Assembly: GCA_029931535.1 (NCBI GenBank)
Contig: JAQPZY010001625.1
Span: 2,357,001 to 2,421,000 of the forward strand
Origin: Margaritifera margaritifera
Lineage: Eukaryota > Mollusca > Bivalvia > Unionida > Margaritiferidae
DNA: 64,000 bases
Reading direction: 5' to 3'
The notes beneath the pieces are model-generated. The model did no database searches. It saw only the letters and a program-made list of their open reading frames with translations, and was not told where the DNA came from. How positions within the stretch are numbered: position 1 is the first letter of the stretch; every line of letters starts with the position of its first letter. The position numbers and the translations under genes were made by a program. Below, one piece after another: positions 11,907 to 24,600 of the stretch.

Positions 11907-12049
11907 CCTACAATGTAAGACGTGCACCCTGATCAGGGCCGTCGTAAGGGTCGGGCGATCGCCCGGAGCTAAGCCTGGTGGGCACCATTGCGCGGCGCTT
12001 GCGGTATTTTTTCCCGAGTGGAGGAGCGCCGATGGCAGCCCCGATTACG

Positions 12050-12196
12050 GGACAACTCGGCCCATAGCAGAGTCGGCCCACTAACGTTCTCGGCCCATAA
12101 CGAACTCGGCCTACCCAAATCGGCCCATAACGTACTCGGCCCATTTACGTACTCGGCCCATTTACGTACTCGGCCCCATTACGTACTCGGTCCACG
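12050..12196. repeat. Left subterminal array of 16-bp units
   Basis: About nine copies of a unit with core CTCGGCCCA(T)(A)ACG, in inverted orientation to the array at 13330-13470. Confidence 0.9.
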
Positions 12197-12789
12197 ATTT
12201 ATATAACAGTAATGTTGATGTAATGTTTTTTTTTTTCAACAGTCATTTCATTTGTCCTTTAATCTTTGTACGTTTCTTTATGTTTAGTGCATCTGTGTAT
12301 GATTTTTACACTTTAATTAACTTCACGAAAAAACGGTTGTCAAAAAAATTAAAAACGTGATATTGTTACTTTTTATTTCACTTAAAAAAAATACTTTTGT
12401 CTACATTTTCAGTTTCGAAAAATAACCATCATTGAGCAAAAGATATTGTAACTGTCATTGTAAACGAAATTTGGCTACCAAAAAATTATTGTAACATACC
12501 TGTATTACAAACTCTATGTTGCCATGAGTTACAGTAATCGCAAGCAAGCGCATGCTGCTTTGCAGTTACTACTCTTGAACACTCCACACAGTGGTCAGTA
12601 CCCATGGATGCGTTTATATGATCAGTTAATTTTGGGAGGCAGTTTTTTTTGTTGTTGTTTTTTTACTAAAAAGCCCTTTTACAAAAGCAGGTGACTGTTA
12701 ATAAAACCCGCAACGTTTGCAGAAGCATTAATGAAGAACTAAATAGTCAGTAAATAACATGTTTCGGGTAAATATTTCTTGTTCAATAA

Positions 12790-12982
12790 CAGCAGTTGTT
12801 ACGAACCCATACAAGATCAAAGGCAAGGATAAAAAAAAAAAAAAAACTATTTGGTCCGAACCGGACATTGTTTGCTATTTCTTGTACAATAACAACAGGT
12901 GTTACGAAGTCATACAAGATCAAAGGTTAAGATCACCAATAAGAACAAGTGTTTCGAAGTCATACAAGATCAAAGGTAAGGC
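12790..12982. repeat. Three copies of a 27-bp motif
   Basis: GTTACGAA(C/G)(C/T)CATACAAGATC plus AAAGG appears near 12798, 12901 and 12951, two of them preceded by a TTCTTGT(T/A)CAATAACA segment. Confidence 0.75.
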
Positions 12983-13329
12983 CGACAAACAGTTGAAGGC
13001 AGCACGTGTCTACTCTACTACTTGTGATTGTAAACATGTGTTGACACATGTGAATCTGATTACGGTTGCATGTCCCATCTGTATACCATACATTTTTTAT
13101 CAACAGTTAAATAGATATTATTTAAATAAAAAAAATAAGCACAGAGATAAAGCAAATATATCTAATTCTTGTGTGTCTATTTTTTTTTAGTGTAACATTT
13201 TTTATCTTTGCCCTGTCTTATTCCTTCTCTCAATACTAACCATAATTAAATATTTTATTTATATAAATTTTGCGCAATGAGACATTCAAATTAGAATTAA
13301 GAGAGTTCTTTTTGCAATCTTTAGTTATT

Positions 13330-13472
13330 ATGGGCCGACTTAGTCATGGGTCGACTCTGTAATGGGCTGAGTATGTTATGGGGTTAAATTTGTATGGGCC
13401 GACTCCGTTATGGGGCTGACTTTGTTATGGGACGACTCTGTTATGGGCCGAGTCCGTTATGGGCCGAGATAT
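13330..13472. repeat. Right subterminal array of 16-bp units
   Basis: About nine copies of TTATGGGCCGA(C/G)TC(T/C)G-like units, the mirror image of the left array. Confidence 0.9.
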
Positions 13473-13822
13473 CCAGTCACCGGCAGCCCCACATCATAAA
13501 TATCGGGATGCACGTCTTGCATTGTAGGACTAAGTAAAAGTCATACAGGTCATAAATGCGTTCAGTACCGTCTATTTCAATAATGGGTGTCGTTTTTTAG
13601 AATTTGATTACACATATACCGGCGTTCCGTAATCACGCAGTACTAACGATTTGAACTGTTATAAATTATTAAAAAAGACCCACCTGACTATAATTCTATT
13701 GTTGTTTTATTCTTTAACATCTGTTTCCAATTTGGCACAAATATATTCTTACTGCCGTAAAAGATTAGAGTTCATTTTCCGCTCATCAACACGCCAGATG
13801 ACAGACATCATTTTTAAAGGGA

Positions 13823-14619
13823 GGTTACCATAATGTCGCGGTAAATGAGTATTTGTCCCTAAGGTGGCTCAGAAGGGTAATAACACAAATGAAAGGTAAA
13901 AAAAAGTATCCACAATACTCAAGTCATTGACATGATATATTATTTGTTAAGGTGGTTGGTGTATGGAGGGTGGTAAGTTCAGTATAACTTCGAATGTTTC
14001 ATGTTTCTAAAGTCAATTCTGATCATACTGTTAAAAAATTTTACCCTTGTAAGTTTGATGCTTAAATAATAGACAAATTTCATAATTATGCAATATTTTC
14101 ATTTTTATCAGATATGAAAACATATGCACTATGCGATAAAAATGAAATATTACTGTTTTTATTTTTAAAATAAAAGCAAAAGAGAATTAAAGTAACATAG
14201 TTTTAGTGCTTTAAAGAAGTGTGCAGGATTCAATAGAGTTATGCTCCTTAATTTCTACCGTACTTTCATTCACCTGACCTAGCGATGCGATAAGCTGTCA
14301 TGTGATTCTGATACGTCAGTAACATTAATTGACAAGCAGATGACCATTTTCTGTTAACTGGAAAAATTATTTACTGTTTTTGTGTTTGGTAGAGGTGTAT
14401 TGGTGAAGGAGGGTATACAGGTGGATTTAATTTTCATTGCTTTTTCTATCCTTTCATTTTTTCTTTCCATCTGACCACAAAACAAAACATTTATTTCATA
14501 TTTTGTGTTCAAACACTTCAATAAGTTCCTTGTTGCGCTTTTGCTGGGATAAACAACAGAAAAGTGTCGCACCATTGAATTTATTACGGAAATATGATTT
14601 ACCGCGACATTATGGAACC
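13823..14619. mobile_element. 0.8-kb element with 19-bp perfect inverted ends
   Basis: CCATAATGTCGCGGTAAAT at 13828-13846 is mirrored exactly at 14597-14615, and GGTT extends both ends with one indel. The interior is AT-rich and has no transposase. No target duplication was recognised. Confidence 0.85.
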
Positions 14620-16980
14620 CGCAAGAATATGAGAAATGACTATACCTTTGAATGGCGATTATTCTCTTTTGTTTTTTTATCCTCATACATCCATATTCCT
14701 TTGGAAGGTCAATATTTACATGCCCCGAGAAACACATATGGCAAAACTCGATGTTAAAGTATGTGGACATTTTTGGACAAGGTCAACCTAAAGGTGTGAT
14801 CCAGTACAAACCGATTGAATGCCGTGCACTGGGATGTCACAATGAAAGCTATGCATGTTGGAAAAAAAAATGTGTACTACCCTATATTGTGATGATTAGA
14901 CCAGACATGCTCTTTTCTTAACCCAGTTTAGTACCTATCCATAATTGTAAAAGTCCATAGCGATCAATAATTTTTGTGTGGAAGTTACTTGATTACATTT
15001 AAGGTGCAGAGCATTCAGTAAGCAGGATTGAATCGACTTTGGTTGAACTATATTAGTATTAAATTTTAGAACAACAATTATTATATAATTTCAGATGAGT
15101 AAATGCACCTACATGACCACATTGACATACACTTTAACCAAAAACATGCACAAACATTAGCAACATAGTCTATATAATAAATAGAAACAAAGCAACGAAT
15201 GTAAACAATCATACCCACCTGAAGTTACGACCCATTTCCTTCCATTGAAAATGACATCAGCAGTATTGTTGAGTATAGATATATTTCACCAGAGAGCAAT
15301 TAATTCCCATTTTAGAATCTAGTGTTTGCCTACCTCCCCAACAGTTTGTATCCCACTACCAATTTTAAAAACAAAAAGCATCAAGGATATAACAAATGCA
15401 CAAAAAACTTAAACATTTCATTCATCAATTTATAATTTCTAACCTGATTGTCGCCAGGTGGCCCCTAACATTGTCATCTGTTGATGTAAACAACCAGTCA
15501 GACTGCTCACTGCCCTTTTCAGGTTTCTATACCAGTCCACTATCAGTAAAATCTATGTCATCTGCATCCAGTATTTGCAATGTCTAGTTATAATATTTCT
15601 AAAGTGAACAAAACAAATATGGCAACTATGTTGGTAAAGGAACTTCCATTTTGTTTGCAACGTGAACAAGATATCTATATAATATCTATTAAATGAGTGT
15701 AATGGCTAAATTCAGATGCTATGGAAGTCATCTCAGTATAATATTATTTGATCTGAATAGGCCGAAATACATGTTAAAAAATTAAACTGACATAAGAACC
15801 AGACACGGAGCCAAAAGTTATCGCCAAAGAGGAGCTGGTACAAACAGTGAAATATGAGCGAATGAGATAAGAAGTCATTGAGTTAAATCATACAATATAC
15901 ATACATTCATACATGCATGTATACAGGAATAACATCGGTACTTTAGAAAACTACCAAAATGAGGACGCGCGTGAAATTGCATGAAATGGAATTGTTACTG
16001 TGTTCCCCATTTATGAAATAAATCCAAATAAGATATTTCTCTTCTTTTACTTGCATAATTGATACAATTTGGAAGATCTGTGCTAAAAATGAACCAGCAG
16101 GAACATTTTTACAATGCTTTGTCGGTACATAATAAAAAATATTTAGCATTGCCACATTAGCATGAAAAGCACATGTACATCACTTCTAGCTATAGTACAT
16201 GTACTTTCTGCATGTGACAATTTCCTATGTGAACAGATCAATCAAAATTTTATGACTGTAAATTTCATGTGCTGAACAGTGGACAGAGTTATTTAGCAGA
16301 CGAGGAAATTATAGAAAACTGTGCTGTAGTCTGACTCGACAACGACTGATTCAAAGCATATAATGCTGGAAATGTGAATAATACAGACATTAATAAATCC
16401 ATAACACAGGTGCCTGTGATAATGATATGTTTGAATTTCTTGAATTATAAAGATGTAGGCATGGGTATTGGAGGCCCCTGTTTTTTTCTAACAGACCCCA
16501 CTTTTTTGACCTGGTAGGGACCATTGGGCCCCACTTTTTCCATTTCTGGAATGAACACTGATCTTCGAACAACTATAAAACATAAGTAACATGATACAAT
16601 GGAACCATGAGGTCTACATGCAAATGAAATGTTTCAGTTTCATCTATTTTTTAAGCAGCTGCACAGATTTTCATGCAGATTCCTTGCAGATATGCAAGAC
16701 TAGTTATTTCTTTGTGGCAATAAACCAGCAGCTAAAGGAAGTACTCTTAAATGGTACCCTGGTCCCATATGCATACACAGTTTATGTTGCTGGGTACAGA
16801 TTTATTTTCAAAGTCAGCCAAACTCCTCAGCTCACTAAACGTAGCTCTGCACATGCTCAGCACTTTCCCATTCTGCAAAAAAGACAAATGATTCTGATTG
16901 TTCTACATCCTGGGGAGTTTAACCAGGCCATCTTTGTCTGCAACACTTGTATTTACATCGTGTGTATGGGGTACACCATT
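14620..16980. other. No gene supported
   Basis: AT-rich DNA with scattered short ORFs of no recognisable type. A minus-strand donor-like site near 15217 (TTCAG|GTGGGTATG) follows a short open frame, but no acceptor was found for it. Confidence 0.45.
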
Positions 16981-17360
16981 TTAGCTCTACCGGTCGCTAC
17001 TCGTCCTACTCTGCTTGGAGGATTGCCATGAAACTTAACACACACACATTTATCCCAAGGTTTAGTTTTTCCGAAATGAAAATAGTGCCACTAGGACATC
17101 AGATATGGCGCCATCTTGAAAGTCAAGTTATTCCTACTTCTCCTGAATGGATGGTTATATCAGCATGAGGTTTTCCGTGAAAGACTTCTTATAGTGTCTG
17201 GTTGGTCCTAAATTAAAATAGTGCTGATCTGGCAAACAATATGGCCACTATGGTAACCTTCTTGAGATCCTGTTATTGATATTCCTCCTAGATGATCATA
17301 TTGACATGGGGTTTTCATCAAAAGATTTCTTATGATGTCTAGTTAGTCCTAAATGTGTTT
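16981..17360. repeat. Mosaic repeat family, head module and two internal units
   Basis: The head module (CTTGGAGGATTGCCATGAAACTT... ACACACA ... CATTTATCCCA) is followed by two degenerate units of the GGTGCTGATCTGACATCCAATATGGCC type. The same family is at 19200-20760, 22905-23490, 31140-31335, 40200-40770 and 41240-42420. Confidence 0.75.
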
Positions 17361-17569
17361 TTCCAGATTTAATTTATCCCTATTATTGGTTTATCTGAAC
17401 CCAATGTGTGTCCCCTAAGGTACAAATTTGGTGGTCTACACCCATTCCTTTGAATGTGCTTGGTTTCCCCAAGAAGTTCTATAAGCGAGGTTCTACTATA
17501 TTTTAACTCTTATGAGAAAATATGACTTTAGAAACGCTTACCATTTGTATGAATTTTGTATCTTTTCAG

Positions 17570-17677
17570 GTTAGAGTGCAAGTGTGACAAAATGGCCATG
17601 AATGAAGATGATTTTACAAATATTAAAAAAAAAACAAATCCGGAGATCAGAATAAGAAATGATTTGGAAGATGTCAT
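17570..17677 (+). CDS. Exon 1 seen (start codon at 17592)
   Basis: Acceptor TATCTTTTCAG precedes 17570 and the donor is GTCAT|GTAAGC. The frame from 17571 is open throughout. ATG at 17592 has A at -3 and G at +4, a good context. It encodes an acidic/basic segment starting MAMNEDDFTNIKKK and leaves two bases (AT) for the next exon. Confidence 0.7.
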
Positions 17678-20600
17678 GTAAGCACATGTACTAATTGTTT
17701 GTGCTTCCTTCATTTTGTTGATTTTTCTCTGTTTATTCTTTCTGATAAATGGATGTCTTCTCTCAATAGCTTATTCTCAGTTTTAAAGTGTCTAACTTAT
17801 TTATGGTTTGGACCAAACTTATACTTTCTAACCATGAGAAAACATAATCCTTTCCACCAGTATAGAGACACTACAAGGTTGAATCAGTACAGAGACACTA
17901 CAAGGTTGAATCAGTATAGAGACACTACAAGGTTGAACCAGTATAGAGACACTACAAGGTTGAATCAGTATAGAGACACTACAAGGTTGAATCAGTATAG
18001 AGACACTACAAGGTTGAATCAGTATAGAGACACTACAAGGTTGAATCGGTATAGAGACACTACAAGGTTGAATCAGTATAGACACTACAAGTTTGAATCA
18101 GTATAGAGACACTACAAGGTTGAATCAGTATAGAGACACTACAAGTTTGAATCAGTATAGAGACACTACAAGGTTGAATCGGTATAGTGACACTACAAGG
18201 TTGAATCAGTATAGACACTACAAGTTTGAATCAGTATAGAGACACTACAAGTTTGAATCAGTATAGAGACACTACAAGGTTGAATCAGTATAGAGACACT
18301 ACAAGGTTGAATCGGTATAGACACTACAAGTTTGAATCGGTATAGAGACACTACAAGGTTGAATCAGTATAGACACTACAAGTTTGAATCAGTATAGACA
18401 CTACAAGTTTGAATCGGTATAGAGACACTACAAGGTTGAATCAGTATAGAGACACTACAAGGTTGAATCAGTATAGAGACACTACAAGGTTGAATCAGTA
18501 TAGAGACACTATGAGGTTGAATCAGTTTTCAAAATGAATGGACTTAAATATGTATTACAAAATATTTGGGGTGATGGCACAGCTTTCTTGGTCGACAGTG
18601 ATAAGATCTAGCAATGCATCAAAATTGAAAATTTAATTTAAGAACAAATAGGAAGAAGTCACTTCTCCATGCAGGCAGATCAGGGAGAAGTGAGAGAGTG
18701 TCTGGGAAACTTGATAAATTATGATCACAATACTAAAGCAACAAATTGTAGTTACCGTATATACTTGATTATAAATCTACTCAACTTTAAGTCGACCCCC
18801 TCCCTCCACCCTTTTAGGGATACAAAAAGCTAATTTCTCTTTTACCCTCCAATAAGTCTGGGTGTATTTCACAAGTCAGAACCATCAGAAGGGGTTTGAC
18901 TTGTCATCAGTGAGTCAGAGTTGCAGTTTGGAAAAATAAACAAGCCAAACTGGATGGATGGATGGATGAATCGATGGATGAAAAATAAAGACAAAACCAG
19001 TGTAAAATCCAGTTTTATTACTGAGTGGAATATGTTACAAATAAATTGACAACTTACATTTTGTCCATCTTTGCCTGCCCCTTGGTATTCATAGCAGTTT
19101 TTTGTCTTGTCAGTCCTTGGAAGTTTAATACATTGCTTGTTTATGAAATTATTAAGTGGGCTTTCTTTTTTATGCCAAATCACTGCCCAAATGTCACCAA
19201 AACTGATGGCCACTGTGATGGGCAACACCTTTTTGTACACCTTATGGGGTGTCCTGTTGTCCATCCTCTGTTGTCCATTATCCATCCATCGATTAGAACA
19301 AGTTTGTTGTCACTACTCCTCCTAAACTGCTTGGAGGATAATCCAAGTGTCATGAAACTGTACACACACATTCATCCCATGGTCAAGTTGGCTCTAAATT
19401 AAAATGTCGCTCGGACTTCCAGTATGGCCACCACAGTAACCATCTTGAAAATCTTGTTACTGCTATACCTCCTGATTTGATGGTCTTATCAACATGGGGT
19501 TTTCACTAAAAGATTTGTATGATGTCCAGTTAGTAAAAAAAAAATATAGTGTAAATCTTGCATCCATTATGGCCACCACAGCAGCCCTCATGAAAATCTT
19601 GTTATTGCTACTTCTCTTGAATGGAAAGCAATATCGACATGGGTTTTTCACCATATGAATTCTTATGATGTCTAGTTGGGCTGAATTGAAAATGGTGCTG
19701 GTCTGACCTCCAATATGGCTATAACAGTGACCATGTTGAAAATCTTGTTATCACTACTCCTCCCAGATGGATGATCATATCAACATCAGGTTTCCACCTA
19801 AAGACTCCTAGTGATGTCTAGTTGGCCCTAAATGATAATGGTGCTGATCTGACATCCGTATAACCACCTTGGCTGCAATCTTGAAAATCTTGTTTTTTCT
19901 ACTCCTCAATGGAAACTCATTCTGACATGGGGTTTTCACCATAAGACTTCTTACAGTGGGCATCTTGAAAATCTTGTTATTGCTACCCATCCAGAATGGA
20001 TGACCATATTGACATGGGGTTCCCACCAGAAGAATTCTTATGATGTCTTGTAGGTCTTTGGAATAAAATTGGTGCCACTCTGTCATCCAATATGACTGCC
20101 ACAGCAGCTATCTTGAAAACCTTGTTATTGCTTCTCCTCCTAATTGGAAATTCATATCGACATGAGATTATCACTAAAAGATTTCTTATGACGTTTACTT
20201 GATCCTAAATAAAAATGGTGTCGATCTGATATCCAATATAGCCGCAATGGCAATCATCTCGAAAATCTTGTTATTGCTACTCTTCTTGAACAGAAAGTCA
20301 TATCAATATCAGGCTTCACCAAAAGACTTCTTATGATGTCTAGTTGGTCAAAATGAAAATGGTGCTGATCTGACATCCAGTATGGCCATCTTTTAAAACT
20401 TGTTATTGTTACTCCACCTAGATGGATGGTCATGATATTGGGTTTTCACCAAAAGACTCCTTGTGATGACTAGTTGGTCTTAAGTAAAAATGGTGCTGAT
20501 CTGACATCCAATATGGCCACCATTGCTGTTATCTTGAAAATCTTGTTATTGCTACTCCTCCTAAATGGAAAGTCATATCATGACGGGGTTTTCATGAGAA

Positions 20601-21606
20601 GACTTCTTTTCGTGTCTAGTTGATCTTAAATGAAAATGGTGCCAATTTGACATCCAGTATGGCCATTTGAGCAGCCATTTTGAAATTTTTTGTTATCACT
20701 ACTCATCCTAAATTGAAAGCCTTATCAACATGGGGTTTTCACCTGGTGTCTGAAAATCTACCATGATTGCTCTTGCCGCCTTGTTAGTGATCCCTTGTTT
20801 GTCACTTCATTAGCAATCATTTGTCTGCCCAATATTGATCACCTTTCTGTTTGTCTAACAATAATTACTTGTCTGTCTATTCCTCAGTAATCTTTCATTT
20901 GTATGCATATGTCATCACCTATAAAATCTGTTTCTTTTAAGATTTTATTACTATTTATATAGATATAAACTTACGCTCCTCAAGACACTGGAGCTTTATA
21001 ACAATTATATTATCTGTCCATCAGTTATTATCATGTTATTCAATCCCTCCAACTGTCAGTAATTGGGGATGAAATAATTACCAGTAGAGGTCTGCAATCA
21101 ATTGACAATCCAATACTGTTTTGAATTAAAACTTTCCTTACTGGTTTGCTGAAATCCTTCAAGTTTCATATTCTGTGAATCAATTTTTCACTAAGCTCTG
21201 TTCTTACATTGTAAATATTTAACTTAATTTGCATCTACTTCCACAAACACTGTGCCTGTTATCAGATTTGTGTATATTTTACGCTTTAGACTTAAGCTTG
21301 CAAGAATGCACCTAAAATTCTAAAGTGTTTCATAAATGAAATCTGTTTGTGTCAGAATAATTATTACTTAGTAACCGCGGTAAAAATGTATAAATTTACC
21401 ACTCTAAATGTTGTTATTTACAATAGTCTCAATTTGTAAACAATTTTTTTTTTTTGCATCCGATTTTTAGTAGTGTTTCATTAATTTGTCAGAGGTTCTT
21501 ATTGTTTAATCATAAAATCCATCCCCTACCCATACATGAGAATTTATACCTATGTACAGTCTCAATAGCACACGATAGAAAGAAAGGTCTCGTACATGTT
21601 CTTTTG

Positions 21607-21687
<81 letters not shown>

Positions 21688-24600
21688 ATTTCCATGAGTA
21701 CATTTAATTTTCATATTTAAAAATAATAGGTCAGCACCCACAAGATTCACAGGTACAAGGATGGCAGTGTTAGATTACCGCAGGGAGATAGTAGCAACAC
21801 AAAGTCTGCAATTTTGAACTCCAGAAAACTAAATTTGTGCCAAATTGTTAAGTAGAAATCCCAAATGGGCAGTCATAATAATGTATGATAAGCTTCATAG
21901 CTTAGAGGCTATTGATGTTACCAGTTTGTACTTGACAGAGCCTTGTTGCATAGAGAATCTGTTGATGTTACCATGACAGAGACTTGTTGCATAGAGAATC
22001 TGTTGATGTTACCATGCAGAGGCTATTGATGTTACCAGTACTTAGTTTGTAGTTAATAGAGACTTATGACGTAGAGGCTATTGATGTTACCGGTTTGTAC
22101 TTGACAGAGACTTGTGATTTAGAGGCTATTGATGTTACTGGTTTGTACTTGACAGAGACTTGTGGCATAGAGGCTATTGATGTTACCACGTTTGTACTTG
22201 ACAGAGACTTGTGGCATAGAGGCTATTGATGTTACTGGTTTGTACTTGACAGAGACTTGTGGCATATAGAATCTGTTGATGTTACCAGATACTTGTGATG
22301 TAGAGGCTATTGATGTTACCAGTACTTAATAGAGACTTATAACGTAGAGGCTATTGATGTTACCGGTTTGTGCTTGACAGAGACTTGTGACGTAGAGGCT
22401 ATTGATGTTACTGGTTTGTACTTGACAGAGACTTGTGGCATAGAGAATCTGTTGATATTACCAGTTTGTACTTGACAGAGAATTGTAATATAGAGGCTAT
22501 TGATGTTACCATTTGTACTTGACAGAGACTTGTGGCATAGAGGCTATTGATGTTACCATTTGTACTTGACAGAGACTTGTGGCATAGAGAATCTGTTGAT
22601 GTTATATTGTGTACTTGACAGAGACTTGTGGCATAGAGAATCTGTTGATGTTACCAGTGTGTACTTGACAGAGACTTGTGGCATAGAGGGTATTGATGTT
22701 ATCTGTTTGTACTTGACAGAGACTTGTGGCACAGATATTCTGAGTGACAACTTGTAGATAAAAATCAGCCACTACAGAAAGAAGCTACAACTCAGTCATG
22801 CTAGGATATGACTTGCCAAATTGTAATCCATCTGATGCTATGATAGCTTTATCAACATTTTCTTTTACTTTATGTTCTGTACTTGTCAGCGATAATTCCT
22901 TGCATTTTTATTGCTACTCATTCTAAACTACTTGGAGGATTGCCATGAAACTTTACACACACTTTCATTCCAAGGTCTATTTGGTCCTAATGAAAATGGT
23001 GCCACTCAGACATCCAAAAAGTTGAAAATCTTTTTACCATAACTCTTCCTGAATGGATGGTCATATCAGCATGGGATGTTTAGTGAAAGACTTCTTATTT
23101 TGTCTAGTTAGTCCTAAATAAAAATGGCGCTGATCTGACATTCAATATTGACACCATGGCACCCCTCTTGAAAATCTTATTGCTTTTCCACCTGAATGTA
23201 AAGATATATCGACATGGGATTTTCACTAAATTACTTTTTATTATGTGCTGTTGGTCCTAAATAAAAATGATGCTGATCTGACCTTCAAATTCTTGTTATT
23301 GCTACTACTCCTTGATGGATGGTCATAGCAACATGGGCTTTTCAGTAAAAGACTTATGATGTCTAGTTGGTCCTAAATGAAAATGGTTTTAACACTCTGC
23401 AGTTAAAAAGAAGAAATGGTCTAATCTTGGATTCATGAAAATTCTTTATTGTCAATAGAGCATGAGTCCATTCAAGAGACTTGTTAAAATAGTTATGGTC
23501 CGTGTCAGTTACTTTATTAAGTTGGTACAATCCAATATGGCTGCTGTTACTAAATTAGAAAAACCTGTCAAGGAACTCTCAATAAACACTTAACAAAATA
23601 TGACCAATTTAAGTGAAAGTACCCAGGTATTAAGTTGTTTAAGGTTTGCAAAAATTATGTTCAACTGTAATACATTATTGGCTAGTGTTACTAAAAGAAA
23701 GAAAAACCTTTAAATGACTTGTCAAAATCCAAACAGCAGAATTTACCAAATTAGTCAGTATCCTGGCATGAAGGCGTAAGTTTATACAAATGATGCTGAT
23801 CAATCATCTAATATGGCTGCTGTACTAAAAATGTGAAAACCTTAAGATAACTTTTTCACAACAATCTCATTAAAGAATTTTGACTAAATTTGAATTAAAA
23901 AAATGGTGTTGAAGGCCTTTCATTTTTTATATAGATGTAGTTGATACTTCATCTAATATTTATTTCACAGACTTTTAAGCAAAAATTTAACAGAAAGCAT
24001 TTTTATCACCATATTATTTGGGCTGTCTAACTACTCTTGCATTTGGTTCTTAGGCAGGTAAGTGATCTCTGTCCAACTTGGTCCTCTTGCTGATAGAGTT
24101 ATGGGACTTGTTTATCAGTTTTAGAGCTTCACTGGTGGAAGTTGTCCATCATAGAACCCCATTATAACATGGCAATGTTTCAGTGCATTTCTGATGTTTT
24201 TGGTGTGGTATTTGACTATAAGAGACACCAATGTGCTTTTTATGGAGGTTGTCTCTTCTACATCATTTTGGAAAGATCGTGGTCCTTTTTACATTTTCTT
24301 TTGATGTAGGTCCCTTTGTAACTCTTTAACACTCTCAATTTCATCCATACAAATAGGATGAGATCACCATAGATCTGCAGACTGCTCTTTCTCATTCTGC
24401 TCTGTGAGGCATATTCCAAATCTTCTGCTCACTGGAATGTGCAGGGTAAGTCACCATGACCTCCTTTTGCCTGCTGTGAGCAGTTTCTTTCATGCTGAGA
24501 CCCATCAAGTTTTGTTACTATATATGCAAGAGTGTCAGAGAAACTGAGCTAAATGCAAAAACTGAACACTGACACCAATGCCATCAACAACAACAACTAT

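Larger units (their letters stand above)
11907..13528. mobile_element. 1.6-kb inverted-repeat transposon with subterminal satellites
   Basis: The ends match over 27 bp with three differences, starting CCTACAATG(T/C)AAGACGTGCA. Inside each end lies an array of about nine 16-bp units: ACTCGGCCCATAACGT-like at 12050-12196 and the reverse complement ATGGGCCGA(G/C)T at 13330-13470. The interior is AT-rich and non-coding, with a small 27-bp repeat (12800-12980). No target duplication is evident, so the superfamily is not assigned. Confidence 0.85.

Noticed and set aside
14354..14770. 138-codon minus-strand ORF
   Set aside because: It spans the end of the 13823-14619 element and has no recognisable motif or splice context.
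15190..15290. Minus-strand exon ending at a TTCAG|GTGGGTATG donor
   Set aside because: The open frame is preceded by a stop with no AG acceptor or ATG in between.
17699..18106. Long ORFs on both strands (QYRDTTRLN repeats) as a repetitive protein
   Set aside because: They arise from the 27-bp minisatellite, whose period is a multiple of three; other units of 25 bp break the frame and it lies in an intron.
17862..18531. CRISPR array
   Set aside because: Units are contiguous with no unique spacers; this is a eukaryotic minisatellite.
21506..21750. Lys/Glu-rich minus-strand ORFs
   Set aside because: Translation of the (TTTC)n(TC)n microsatellite.
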